A stretch of DNA of 64,000 nucleotides from Desulfovibrio sp. JC022. GTDB lineage: Bacteria; Desulfobacterota; Desulfovibrionia; Desulfovibrionales; Desulfovibrionaceae. A program made the translations under genes and the position numbers. The stretch is from assembly GCF_010470665.1 (NCBI RefSeq), contig NZ_VOPZ01000010.1, positions 1-64,000 of the forward strand. The letters run 5' to 3'. The number at the start of each line of letters is the position of its first letter. The stretch's first letter is position 1. The notes under the pieces are model-generated. The model was not told the origin of the DNA. It saw only the letters and a list, made by a program, of their open reading frames with translations, and did not search any database. Positions 8,274 to 16,854 of this stretch are shown piece by piece.

Positions 8274-9878
8274 TCACTTATAAAGCGGTAACTTCATAAC
8301 CGCTACAGCACCTCCACCGGGCGGGGATAAAAATTCAAGGCTGCCGTTATTCTTTTTGATTATGCTTGAGGAAATGGAAAGGCCAAGCCCGGTCCCGCCA
8401 CTGTCACGTTTGGTGGTAAAAAACGGGTCCTCGATATGACGCAGATTCTCTTCCGGGATGCCGTGTCCATTATCTTTTACGATGATCATGGCCTGCGCAT
8501 CTTTATTGTTCTCATCCCGCTCCGTGTTCACAGAGATGGATAAATGGCTGTCTTCCTCTGACATAGCCTCGCAACTGTTGACTATGAGGTTCATAAGCAC
8601 CTGAATGAGCCGCTGCGGGTTACCTTCCACCACCGGACCCTTTTCAGGTAGCGTAAGTTCGAAATGACGAACAGACTTTTTGATCTTATGCCGCACAAAG
8701 GTCAAAGCCCCGCGCACTATATTGTTGAGCTCCACAAGCTCGCGGGCATCTTCACTGTCCTGCCTTGAATAGTCCTTAAGCTGGGAGACTATGTCCTTGA
8801 TGCGCCCCGCTCCTTCAATCATTTCGCCTAGCAGGTAAGGAAACTGTTCGCGCAATTCGGAATATTCCAACCCTCCAAGAACAAAATCACCGTGCTCGTC
8901 ACTGTATTCATCAAGAATCTCCTGCGCATCATTCCAGACATCACGCAATGTGGGCAGATTCAAGGTCAGGTAGCTGTTGGGATTATTGATTTCGTGGGCC
9001 ACCCCGGCCACAAGAACGCCGAGCGAGGCCATTTTCTCAGCCTGCACCATCTGCTGGCGGCGGCGGTCATTTTCCTTTCGCGTAGAAATATCGGTGAGCT
9101 TGCCCTCCACATAAAGGGTGTGCCCTTCTTCATCTTTTTCGCAGCGGGCATTGAATTCAACCCAGATGGATGTGCCGTCCTTACGGAACATGCGCGTCTC
9201 GAAGTCCTTGACCAGCTCCTGATCGCGCAGGATAGCCATGACCGTATCCCGCTCAACCGGGTCGCAATAAAGCTGACTGCTGATGTCGAGGATAGACTCC
9301 ATGAGATCTTCCGGGCTGGCATACCCCAGAATTCGAGCCATCTCCTGATTGGCCTCTATGAATCTTCCTTTTGCCGTAGAGCGGAAAATTCCTTCGAGAG
9401 CCTTGTCAAAAATTGCCCGGTACTTACGGCCCTCCTCTTCTATTTCGCTCCATTCGGTAATGTCATGGGCTGCCACCGATCCGGCAACGATCACCCCATT
9501 TTCAAAAACCGGAACATAGGTATTTTCATAGAAACGGGTTTCACCTTTGCGACGCTTATATTCCCTTTTCAGGATATACGACTCGCCTCTTAGAACCCGG
9601 TCAAAATGGCCCCGTGCGGACTCACGGTCCTGATCATTGGGAAATATATCCAGAATATTCATTCCGGGCCGGATGGTCACACCCCAATTGTGCTTGATGA
9701 ATTCAAAATGGGCCTGATTGTAGGTTATGTAACGATACTGCGGATCAAATGAAAACTGCATCAAATTGCGAGGGGCATCAATGAGTGTCCGCAACTGCTT
9801 TATTTCTTTACGTAAACGGCTGTTCTGCTCTGCGAGAAGACTGATCTTTTCCTTTAAGTGCTTTGTCTCTGACCCCAT
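8274..9878 (-). CDS. PAS-domain sensor histidine kinase (cytoplasmic)
   Basis: 534-aa kinase without membrane segments. An N-terminal coiled coil (residues 1-35) is followed by two PAS domains (about 40-155 and 160-275), a HisKA domain whose phospho-acceptor His lies in GVAHEINNPNSY near residue 295, and an HATPase domain with N box LMNLIVNSCEAM, G1 VKDNGHGIPEENL and G2 GGTGLGLSIS. It lies 10 nt downstream of the sigma54 response regulator gene and is its likely partner. Both are the last genes of the liv operon, so the signal may be an organic acid or its CoA ester sensed in the cytosol; the ligand is inference. Confidence 0.92.
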   Translation of the reverse strand: MGSETKHLKEKISLLAEQNSRLRKEIKQLRTLIDAPRNLMQFSFDPQYRYITYNQAHFEFIKHNWGVTIRPGMNILDIFPNDQDRESARGHFDRVLRGESYILKREYKRRKGETRFYENTYVPVFENGVIVAGSVAAHDITEWSEIEEEGRKYRAIFDKALEGIFRSTAKGRFIEANQEMARILGYASPEDLMESILDISSQLYCDPVERDTVMAILRDQELVKDFETRMFRKDGTSIWVEFNARCEKDEEGHTLYVEGKLTDISTRKENDRRRQQMVQAEKMASLGVLVAGVAHEINNPNSYLTLNLPTLRDVWNDAQEILDEYSDEHGDFVLGGLEYSELREQFPYLLGEMIEGAGRIKDIVSQLKDYSRQDSEDARELVELNNIVRGALTFVRHKIKKSVRHFELTLPEKGPVVEGNPQRLIQVLMNLIVNSCEAMSEEDSHLSISVNTERDENNKDAQAMIIVKDNGHGIPEENLRHIEDPFFTTKRDSGGTGLGLSISSSIIKKNNGSLEFLSPPGGGAVAVMKLPLYK

Positions 9879-9888
9879 AATGAATCCG

Positions 9889-11316
9889 TCAGTTATCGTT
9901 ATTTTCCCGTTTCATATTATTCAGCCTCTTATTCAAGGCCTGCCGGGAAATTCCAAGGCTCTCGGCTGCTACGGACTGGCTGTTGTCAGCACGGCGCATA
10001 GCTTCAAGGGTCAATTCCTCACACGCTTCCTTTAGAGTGGGCAATACGGCCCCGAATGCAATTTTCTGCCCTGCCGGAACAGGCTGGGAAGGATCAGCAG
10101 CCACAGAGGAGACTTTCCCAATATGCCTTTGCAACCGTTCAATGTTCAGGCTCTTACCCTCGGTACAGCTGACCGCATCCATAATCAGAAATTGGAGTTC
10201 ACGCACATTGCCGGGGAAATTATAACCCATGAGCAGATTGATCAACTCCGCAGGCACATCTGGTCTGGAGCGTTTTTCGGCTTTACAATACTCGTTTATA
10301 AAATGATCCACCAACAACGGCAGATCTTCCCTGCGTTCCCGCAGTGGCGGAATGTGAATGTGGTGGGCTTTGAGCCTGTAATAAAGATCGCTACGGAACT
10401 TGTCGCTCTCGTTCAGTTCTTCGGGATCGATGTTGGTGGCGGCGATGATACGGGCATCGGTCTTGCGGGTCAGGTCCGAGCCGATAGCCATGTATTCCCG
10501 TTCCTGAACCAACCTCAACAATTTCAACTGCGAAGCATGGGCCAAGTCTCCTATTTCATCGAGGAAAAGGGTTCCCCCCGCGGCATTGACCACCAATCCC
10601 GGACGGGCCTTATCCGCCCCGGTAAAGGCTCCTTTCTTATGTCCGAAAAGGGTATCGGCAAAGATATTATCATCAAGTCCGGCCACGTTGACCGGAACAA
10701 ATTCCCCGGCACGTCCGCTGGCTTTATGCACGGCACTGGCCACTAGTTCCTTGCCCACCCCGGATTCCCCGGTAATCAACACCGGTTGGGACGATTCGGC
10801 AATGGCCTCGATGTATTTGAAGATGGAACGCATGGCCGCGTTTGCAGTGACTATATTCTCAAAAATTTCAGGAAGTTCTAGACGATCATCAAAAAACCGG
10901 GAACGCAGGGTGGTGTTTTCCCTTTTAAGCTCCCTGATTTGAATCGCGTGTCTGATCCCCGAAACCAACGAACTTTTATCGTAAGTTTTGACGAAGAAAT
11001 CAAAGGCCCCCAGCTTGACACACTGCACAGCAGTTTCAACCTGACTCATGCCGGTTATAACCAGAATGGGGATATCCGCATGTTTTGAGGTGACCAGTCT
11101 GATCAAATCTTCCCCTGAAACATGAGGCATAGCTAGATCTGCCGCAATAACTTCCACTTCAGTGGTTTCAAGGATTGATTCCACTTCGCGGCTGTCGTTA
11201 CAGCACAAGATATTGTTTATGCCCGCAGACTTGAGGGCAAGAGAGAAGGAGCGGGTCCATGTTTCCTCGTCATCAACAAGGAGCACAGGATTTTTAGGAA
11301 ATAAGGTTTTGTTCAT
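9889..11316 (-). CDS. Sigma54-dependent response regulator (NtrC type)
   Basis: 475 aa. Receiver domain (8-125) with LLVDDEE, phospho-acceptor Asp60 in AADLAMP and Lys in FFVKTYDK; AAA+ domain (about 150-380) with Walker A GESGVGKE, the sigma54-contacting GAFTGA loop and GGTLFLDEIGDL; C-terminal Fis helix-turn-helix ending SLGISRQALNKRLNNMK. It activates promoters bound by sigma54 RNA polymerase after phosphorylation, most likely by the adjacent kinase. Its start codon is preceded at 7 nt by a GGAGG contributed by an intergenic repeat. It is co-directional with the liv/acyl-CoA ligase genes and probably controls that operon through the palindromes at 20.4-20.5 kb. Confidence 0.94.
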   Translation of the reverse strand: MNKTLFPKNPVLLVDDEETWTRSFSLALKSAGINNILCCNDSREVESILETTEVEVIAADLAMPHVSGEDLIRLVTSKHADIPILVITGMSQVETAVQCVKLGAFDFFVKTYDKSSLVSGIRHAIQIRELKRENTTLRSRFFDDRLELPEIFENIVTANAAMRSIFKYIEAIAESSQPVLITGESGVGKELVASAVHKASGRAGEFVPVNVAGLDDNIFADTLFGHKKGAFTGADKARPGLVVNAAGGTLFLDEIGDLAHASQLKLLRLVQEREYMAIGSDLTRKTDARIIAATNIDPEELNESDKFRSDLYYRLKAHHIHIPPLRERREDLPLLVDHFINEYCKAEKRSRPDVPAELINLLMGYNFPGNVRELQFLIMDAVSCTEGKSLNIERLQRHIGKVSSVAADPSQPVPAGQKIAFGAVLPTLKEACEELTLEAMRRADNSQSVAAESLGISRQALNKRLNNMKRENNDN

Positions 11317-11322
11317 CCAGAT

Positions 11323-11438
11323 GCCTCCGGCGGCTCTCCGAGGGGCACCCTGCCGGGGGCCGCCTCCAGCGGGGCCAAAGAACCCTTTAAAAAGGGTTCT
11401 CTGGACTCTCCCAAACTTTTTTAATAGGGCTTCGCCGC
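11323..11438 (+). repeat. Family-1 intergenic repeat, copy 1 (class b stem, long variant)
   Basis: Runs from GCCTCCGGCGG to GGCTTCGCCG on the plus strand. The central stem pairs GAACCC with GGGTTC (class b, flanked by CCAAA and CTCTGG). This copy has an extra internal GC-rich block and is the longest. The GCCTCC end lies next to the start of the minus-strand response regulator, where its complement GGAGG sits 7 nt before the ATG and acts as ribosome binding site. Confidence 0.8.
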
Positions 11439-11489
11439 TTTGGATGCTAAATTGTCGTTGGTAAAATGTTATTTAATATTTATCTAATA

Positions 11490-12749
11490 TTACTCATAAG
11501 TGCGCTCATCCACAAGGGGGACAGCGTCATCTTTGATGGCATCATTGTCTGCAAGGATTTCCATGACCGGACGCAGCTTGATCTTATCCTGAAAGGCGGG
11601 GATAAACGCTTTCTCGTCCAGCTGACCTTCAAGAACCATCTTGAGGGTCAATTTGTCTTTGCCGCCCTCGTTGCTGACAACTATCTGGTGTTTTGCAATA
11701 GCCGGAAAATCCCGGATAACTTCAGCGACTTGAGATGGATAGACAAACTGGCCCTTGACTTTTGCGGTATCGTCGGCGCGGCCGAGAATTCCCGCCAGTT
11801 TAGGCGCGGTACGTCCGCACCCGCACGGCTCGTCCACCATGCGTGAAAGGTCCCCGGTAGCGAATCTGACCAGCGGATAGGAAAGGGTGTAGGGAGTGAC
11901 AACCACTTCACCGATCTCGCCCATAGGCAGCGGTTCCCCGGTCTTGGGATCACATATTTCCACATAGCAGCGACTGGAAACATGCATGCCGCCAAGTTCA
12001 AGGCACTCGTAGGAGATGCAACCCAGATCAGCAGTTCCGTACCCCTGACGGACCTTCATGCCGAAGGCTTCTTCCACTTCATTGCGCAGGGATTCGGGCA
12101 GTATCTCCGCAGCCACAAAGGCCACATCGAGATTAAAATCCTTTTTCAGGTCCAGCCCCTCAGCCTGTGCTTTTTCGGCAATAACTTTCAGGTAGCTGGT
12201 CATGCCTACAAATCCGGTTACGGGCAGGCTGGTCAAAAGCTGCATCTGCACCGGGGTATTGCCCGGTCCCGCAGGAATCACCGCACACCCGATTTCGCGC
12301 AAAGGCTGCTCAAGCATAAGCCCCGCGGGAGTCAGGTGATAGCTAAAAGTCATCTGCACCAGATCGCCTTCACGGAAACCTGCGGCGTAAAAACCTTCAG
12401 TCCAGCCCCAGTAGTCAGCTTCACGACCTTCGGGATCGAAAATGGGACCGGGAGACTGATAAATCCTGCTCAACTCACCCGGTTTGGCGGTGAGCAGCCA
12501 GTCGAGCCCCTTTTCCTGCTGCAGAGAAATTAAGTCTTTCTTGCGCAGGACTGGAATTTTACTGAAAGATTCAAGGTCGGTAATATCAGCAGCAGAAATC
12601 CCCGCCGCATCCATACGCGATTTAAATTCTTTTGAAGATTCAGCCGCTTTTTCGATAACGGCTTTAATTTTAGTCAGCTGCCTTTCTGACCGAGCTTCAG
12701 GAGCATCTTTCTCATAATCATTAAATAGTCCGTTATATCTATCCACCAT
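11490..12749 (-). CDS. Phenylacetate-CoA ligase-like AMP-binding enzyme
   Basis: Adenylate-forming ligase of the PaaK type, 419 aa (the family is usually about 430). It would activate an aromatic or related carboxylic acid to its CoA thioester with ATP. Features: YGTADLGCISYEC in the adenylate-binding region, VRFATGDLSRM with the conserved Asp, CGCGRTAPKLAGILGR near residue 310, which has the paired cysteines typical of PaaK-like ligases, and a C-terminal PaaK lid domain. Homologous genes often follow liv-type ABC transporters in sulfate reducers. An aryl acid made from aromatic amino acids is a plausible substrate, but this is inferred. Confidence 0.85.
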   Translation of the reverse strand: MVDRYNGLFNDYEKDAPEARSERQLTKIKAVIEKAAESSKEFKSRMDAAGISAADITDLESFSKIPVLRKKDLISLQQEKGLDWLLTAKPGELSRIYQSPGPIFDPEGREADYWGWTEGFYAAGFREGDLVQMTFSYHLTPAGLMLEQPLREIGCAVIPAGPGNTPVQMQLLTSLPVTGFVGMTSYLKVIAEKAQAEGLDLKKDFNLDVAFVAAEILPESLRNEVEEAFGMKVRQGYGTADLGCISYECLELGGMHVSSRCYVEICDPKTGEPLPMGEIGEVVVTPYTLSYPLVRFATGDLSRMVDEPCGCGRTAPKLAGILGRADDTAKVKGQFVYPSQVAEVIRDFPAIAKHQIVVSNEGGKDKLTLKMVLEGQLDEKAFIPAFQDKIKLRPVMEILADNDAIKDDAVPLVDERTYE

Positions 12750-12806
12750 CTCACCTCATAAAAATTAATTAATCAGATTAATCATCGCAAAATGTTTCGA
12801 AACAAA

Positions 12807-12889
12807 CGGCGAAGCCCCGATAAAAAAGTTTGGGATTCTTAAACCCTTTCCAAAGGGTTTAAGGCCCCCGGCAGGGACCGCCGGTAGGC
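12807..12889 (-). repeat. Family-1 intergenic repeat, copy 2 (class a stem)
   Basis: Read on the minus strand it starts 2 nt after the livF stop, with GCCTACCGGCGG, and ends GGGGCTTCGCCG. The central stem is TTAAACCC/GGGTTTAA (class a) followed by GAATCCC. With the first half of the element directly after a stop codon and a strong stem, it may act in 3'-end formation or mRNA stability. Confidence 0.8.
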
Positions 12890-12891
12890 TC

Positions 12892-13689
12892 TTATCCCAA
12901 CCAGCGTTTGCGACGGCGGTAATGTTTTACGTCGCGATAGCTTCGTTTTTCTCCGCCATGGGACAGGCCGAGATAAAATTCCTGCACATCAGGATTGTGA
13001 AGCAATTCCTCGCCCTTGCCATCCATAACAATGCGCCCATTCTCCATGATGTAGCCGTAATCCGCCAAAGACAGGGCCATGCGGGCATTCTGTTCAACCA
13101 ACAATACGGTTACCCCTTCCTGCTTGTTGATTTTCTTGACGATATCAAAAATTTCCTCGACCAGAAGAGGCGCAAGGCCCAGTGACGGCTCATCGAGAAG
13201 CAAAAGCCTGGGGTTGGCCATTACCGCACGGCCGATAGCCAGCATCTGCTGCTCTCCGCCGGACATATAGCCCGCCAGCTGTGAACGACGCTCTTTCAGC
13301 CTTGGGAAATATGTGTACACCTTTTCAAGATTGTCGGAAAAGTATTTGGCGGGCTGGGTGTAGGCACCGCAACGCAGGTTTTCTTCCACATTGAGATCCT
13401 CAAAAATGCGCCGCCCTTCCATGACCTGAAAAACTCCTTTACGGACCATTTTTTCCGGACTCTGGATGTTTACCGGCTTGTCTTCATAAAGGATGGTGCC
13501 GGATGTGGCTTTACCGTCCTCGCCCTCCAGCAGGCCGGAAATGGCCTTGAGGGTTGTGGATTTCCCGGCCCCGTTCGCGCCCAGCAAAGTAGTGATGGAC
13601 CCTTTCTCCACATTGAGACTCAGACCTTTGAGCACCAGCACCACGTCATTGTAGACGACTTCGAGGTTTTGAACGTTCAGCAGACTCAT
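12892..13689 (-). CDS. livF: Branched-chain amino acid-type ABC transporter ATP-binding protein LivF
   Basis: 265 aa, one of the two ATPases of a liv-type importer. Walker A LLGANGAGKSTTLKAISG, Q-loop region QVMEGRRIFEDLNVEENL, signature YMSGGEQQMLAIGRAV and Walker B LLLLDEPSLGLAPLLVEEIF are complete. The C-terminus has a basic extension (KHYRRRKRWLG) beyond the usual LivF end. It starts 9 nt after livK and works with LivG, LivH, LivM and the LivK receptor. In this operon the imported ligand is more likely an organic or aryl acid than leucine, since two acyl-CoA ligases share the transcript; this is inference. Confidence 0.93.
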   Translation of the reverse strand: MSLLNVQNLEVVYNDVVLVLKGLSLNVEKGSITTLLGANGAGKSTTLKAISGLLEGEDGKATSGTILYEDKPVNIQSPEKMVRKGVFQVMEGRRIFEDLNVEENLRCGAYTQPAKYFSDNLEKVYTYFPRLKERRSQLAGYMSGGEQQMLAIGRAVMANPRLLLLDEPSLGLAPLLVEEIFDIVKKINKQEGVTVLLVEQNARMALSLADYGYIMENGRIVMDGKGEELLHNPDVQEFYLGLSHGGEKRSYRDVKHYRRRKRWLG

Positions 13690-13698
13690 AAATAAATC

Positions 13699-14862
13699 CT
13701 ATTTACCCAGCCATTTGTCGTCTCGGGGCAGGGAGACTGTTTCGAGGAATTCGAGTTTACCGTCTTTTACGGTACAGACGTTAACAGCCATGCTCGGACG
13801 GTGGTCTCCGGGGAAGTAACTTATAGCCGGGGCCAGTCCCATGGGATCGTAATCGCGCATACTCTCTAAGGCTTCTTTGATGGACTGACCGGTTACCTTG
13901 CCATTTGCGGCGGCCTGCTTCATGCCCTCGACCATGACCATGGTAGAGACAAAACCACGCAGATAATGGGTCATCTTAGGCTGGCCCTTGGTCTGCTCTT
14001 CAATCATCTTCATGCCGGGAACGTCCTGACCGTAAACAGCTGCGGCCTGCATACCAAAATTGCCTTCACAGGCCGCACCGGCCATCTTGGCAAGGTTCTC
14101 ATCGTTACCCCAGATATTGACCAAAAACTTACCGTTAAAGCCGAGCTTCTTGGCATCCTTCATCATGACAGCAGTGGAGGGAGTGGTACCGCCCACCCAG
14201 ACGAAATCGGGATTCTGCCTTTTGAGAGCTAAAAGCTGCGGGGTCGCGTCCATGGCTTTCAGGCCGAGAACCTCATCTCCGGTAATCTCAAATCCCAACT
14301 CTTTTGCATATTCCTTCATGGCCTTGAGGGGCACATGACCATACGGCTTGTCAGGGTAGACGAATGCCAGCCTCGGGGCACGGTCTTCCTTCCAGCTGTC
14401 CTTGATATATTTCAACCCGGCACGGCCTTGGGTGGAATAGTCGGGAGCGATAGTGAAATTGTAGGGAGCCTTTTTCGGGTCCATGAGATGTGCGGAATAG
14501 GATGCGGAAAACACCGGGATACGGTCACGGGAAACAAAACGCACCAGAGCTTCGGTGTCACCGGTTCCCCAGCCCTGCAAAGCTACTATACCCTGTGATT
14601 TAAAACGTTTGTATGCGGCAAGAGCCTGCTGCACATTATAGGCGTAGTCCACCTGAATAAGCTTGATATCTTCGCCGTTAACGCCACCATTGGCATTGAC
14701 ATAAGCAATGCAGTCCTTCACGCCCTGAGCGTAAGGAACACCAACGCTGGAAGTAGGTCCGGTAAGGTCGGACAGTACACCGACTTTCAGGGTCGCAAAG
14801 GCTGTTGAACCTATCAGCAGGGTTACCATGAGGACCGTTAAGGTCAAAATTCTTTTAATCAT
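13699..14862 (-). CDS. livK: ABC transporter substrate-binding protein, LivK/branched-chain family
   Basis: Periplasmic receptor (387 aa) with a clear Sec signal peptide (MIKRILTLTVLMVTLLIGSTAFA, cleavage near residue 23). The mature protein begins TLKVGVLSDLTGPTSSVGVP, the hallmark of the family, with bilobed Peripla_BP_6 features such as AYAKELGFEITGDE. GAGGAG 10 nt before the ATG is a strong ribosome binding site, consistent with high expression. The ligand is not determined by sequence. Confidence 0.92.
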   Translation of the reverse strand: MIKRILTLTVLMVTLLIGSTAFATLKVGVLSDLTGPTSSVGVPYAQGVKDCIAYVNANGGVNGEDIKLIQVDYAYNVQQALAAYKRFKSQGIVALQGWGTGDTEALVRFVSRDRIPVFSASYSAHLMDPKKAPYNFTIAPDYSTQGRAGLKYIKDSWKEDRAPRLAFVYPDKPYGHVPLKAMKEYAKELGFEITGDEVLGLKAMDATPQLLALKRQNPDFVWVGGTTPSTAVMMKDAKKLGFNGKFLVNIWGNDENLAKMAGAACEGNFGMQAAAVYGQDVPGMKMIEEQTKGQPKMTHYLRGFVSTMVMVEGMKQAAANGKVTGQSIKEALESMRDYDPMGLAPAISYFPGDHRPSMAVNVCTVKDGKLEFLETVSLPRDDKWLGK

Positions 14863-14921
14863 TGTTCTCTCTCCTCTAAAGAATGACGGATTATTTTAAA
14901 GTGCTGCCTGCACGTTTTTGT

Positions 14922-15965
14922 TTAATAAGCAAAAGGATAAAGCTTCCAGTAAGCCTTGATCAGTTTCCACTTACGCACCAGCCCTTCGGGTTCGAAGATC
15001 AGGAAGAGCACGAGAGTCAGCCCGAAGACACCTTCCTTGAGCGGTGCTGCCATGGCACTTGCTTCCGGGGCCATGGTTTCAAGCATGGAAGTGGCGATAT
15101 TGAGCACTTCGGGCAACAGAGTGATAAATATTGCGCCGAAGATGGAACCCAGCACCGAGCCCATGCCGCCGATGATGATCATCGCCAGATAGCTGATGGA
15201 CAGCCCGATGGAGAACTGTTCCGGGGTGATGTACATGGTGTAGTAAGCCCAGAGTCCCCCGGCGATACCGGCCATGAATGAACTGGTGGCGAAAGCCTGC
15301 AACTTATATTGAAAAAGATTCACACCCACGTTCTCCGCCGACTGGTAAAAATCACGGATAGCCACAAAAGCGCGGCCCGAACGGGAACGCACGATGTTTG
15401 ATACGCCGAGTACGCAGACGCTGGTGATGGCGAAAATGAGGTAAAACATCTTCTCATCGGTATCGAACATGAAACCGAAGATTTCCGGTGAATCAACAGG
15501 CATGCCGTTGGCTCCTCCGGTGAAGGATGTCCAATGCAGGAACACGTATTCCAGAATAAGCTGTGCTGCGAGTGTTGAGATGGCAAGATAAATCCCCTTC
15601 AGCCGCAGCGAAGGGATACCGAAGATCATCCCGGCAATTGCAGCCATGGCTCCACCGCCCAGCAGGCAGAAGAGGAAAGGCAGTCCTTTGGTTGCCAGAA
15701 AGGCACATCCGTAGGCCCCTACCCCCACAAAGGCTCCATGCCCCAGAGACATCTGCCCGCAAACCCCGGTGAGCAGGTTCAGGGAAACTGCGCCGATAAC
15801 CGCGATCATGATCAGGTTCATTACCGATATGTAGTAGAAATCCAGTACGCAGGGCGCGGCCAGCATAGCCGCCATGAACAGCCCGAGACACGTTTTCTGA
15901 AACGTGGACGGAAAGAGCTGGTCTTCACTATTGTAAGTTGTAAAAAACAGTCCGCATTTCTGCAT
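14922..15965 (-). CDS. livM: Branched-chain amino acid-type ABC permease LivM
   Basis: 347-aa inner-membrane permease with about nine hydrophobic segments and the family motif GQMSLGHGAFVGVGAYGCAF near residue 70. GGMGSVLGSIFGAIFITLLPE carries the conserved cytoplasmic EAA-like loop that contacts the ATPases. I use ATG at 15965 (MQKCGLFFTTYNSEDQ), which immediately follows the livH stop (TAATATG); the longer reading from 16049 would overlap livH by more than 80 nt and has no membrane-protein-like N-terminus. Confidence 0.9.
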   Translation of the reverse strand: MQKCGLFFTTYNSEDQLFPSTFQKTCLGLFMAAMLAAPCVLDFYYISVMNLIMIAVIGAVSLNLLTGVCGQMSLGHGAFVGVGAYGCAFLATKGLPFLFCLLGGGAMAAIAGMIFGIPSLRLKGIYLAISTLAAQLILEYVFLHWTSFTGGANGMPVDSPEIFGFMFDTDEKMFYLIFAITSVCVLGVSNIVRSRSGRAFVAIRDFYQSAENVGVNLFQYKLQAFATSSFMAGIAGGLWAYYTMYITPEQFSIGLSISYLAMIIIGGMGSVLGSIFGAIFITLLPEVLNIATSMLETMAPEASAMAAPLKEGVFGLTLVLFLIFEPEGLVRKWKLIKAYWKLYPFAY

Positions 15966-15966
15966 A

Positions 15967-16854
15967 TTACACTCTCTCGATTTCTTTGGTGCCGAACAGC
16001 CCGTATGGCTTGACCATGAGGATGATGACCAGCACCACAAAGGATGCAACTTCCTTAAAGCCGCCGAGGTTCAGCAGATCGCGGGCAAGCCCTTCGCTGA
16101 TATTCTCCAGCACACCGATGATGAGTCCGCCCAGAGCCGCTCCGAGCAGGGAGTCCAGTCCACCCAGAATAACCGCCGGGAAGACTTTCAAGCCGAGATG
16201 CCCGAGCTGGGAGTTGATGCCGTTGATGTTGCCGAGAATGATTCCGCCGATGGAGGAAACCACTGCGGCGATACACCATGACAGGGCAAAAATATTCTTG
16301 ATACCGATGCCCATGGACTGCGCGGCCTGCTGGTCAAAAGCAGTGGCCCGCATGGCAATGCCCAGCGAGGAATACTTGAAGAACAGGGAGAAAACCGCAA
16401 ATAGCAGCAGGCAAAGCACAAAGGCCGCAATATAAACCGGAGCAATGGGCAACCCGAAAACCATAATCGGCTCCTGCGGCAGGATGGGCGGAAAAACCCT
16501 GATCTGCGTTCCCCAGAAGACCTGCACCAGCGACTTGAGTATGGACGAAAGCCCGATAGTGACCATAACCACCGAAATGATCGGTTCCCCGATGAGTGGT
16601 CGCAGAACCATCCTCTCCACCAGTATTCCCAGTATGAGCGAGAAGACCAGTGTGATCAGGAACGAGAGCAGAAACGGCAGCTGGTACTGCACGGTCAGCG
16701 CGAAGCAGATGTACGCTCCGGCCATGACCATTTCACCCTGTGCAAAGTTAACCACCTTGGTGGCCTTGAAAATAATGACAAAACCAAGGGCCACCAGACT
16801 GTAGATGGAACCTACCACGAGGCCGTTGATTATGAGTTGGAGGTAATATTCCAT
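15967..16854 (-). CDS. livH: Branched-chain amino acid-type ABC permease LivH
   Basis: 295-aa inner-membrane permease. The N-terminus MEYYLQLIINGLVVGSIYSL and the motif VVNFAQGEMVMAGAYICF (FA.GE) are standard for LivH. The loop GGLDSLLGAALGGLIIGVLE is the EAA-like ATPase contact. It starts exactly where the acyl-CoA synthetase gene ends (position 16854) and is 1 nt upstream of livM, so the genes are translationally coupled. Confidence 0.92.
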   Translation of the reverse strand: MEYYLQLIINGLVVGSIYSLVALGFVIIFKATKVVNFAQGEMVMAGAYICFALTVQYQLPFLLSFLITLVFSLILGILVERMVLRPLIGEPIISVVMVTIGLSSILKSLVQVFWGTQIRVFPPILPQEPIMVFGLPIAPVYIAAFVLCLLLFAVFSLFFKYSSLGIAMRATAFDQQAAQSMGIGIKNIFALSWCIAAVVSSIGGIILGNINGINSQLGHLGLKVFPAVILGGLDSLLGAALGGLIIGVLENISEGLARDLLNLGGFKEVASFVVLVIILMVKPYGLFGTKEIERV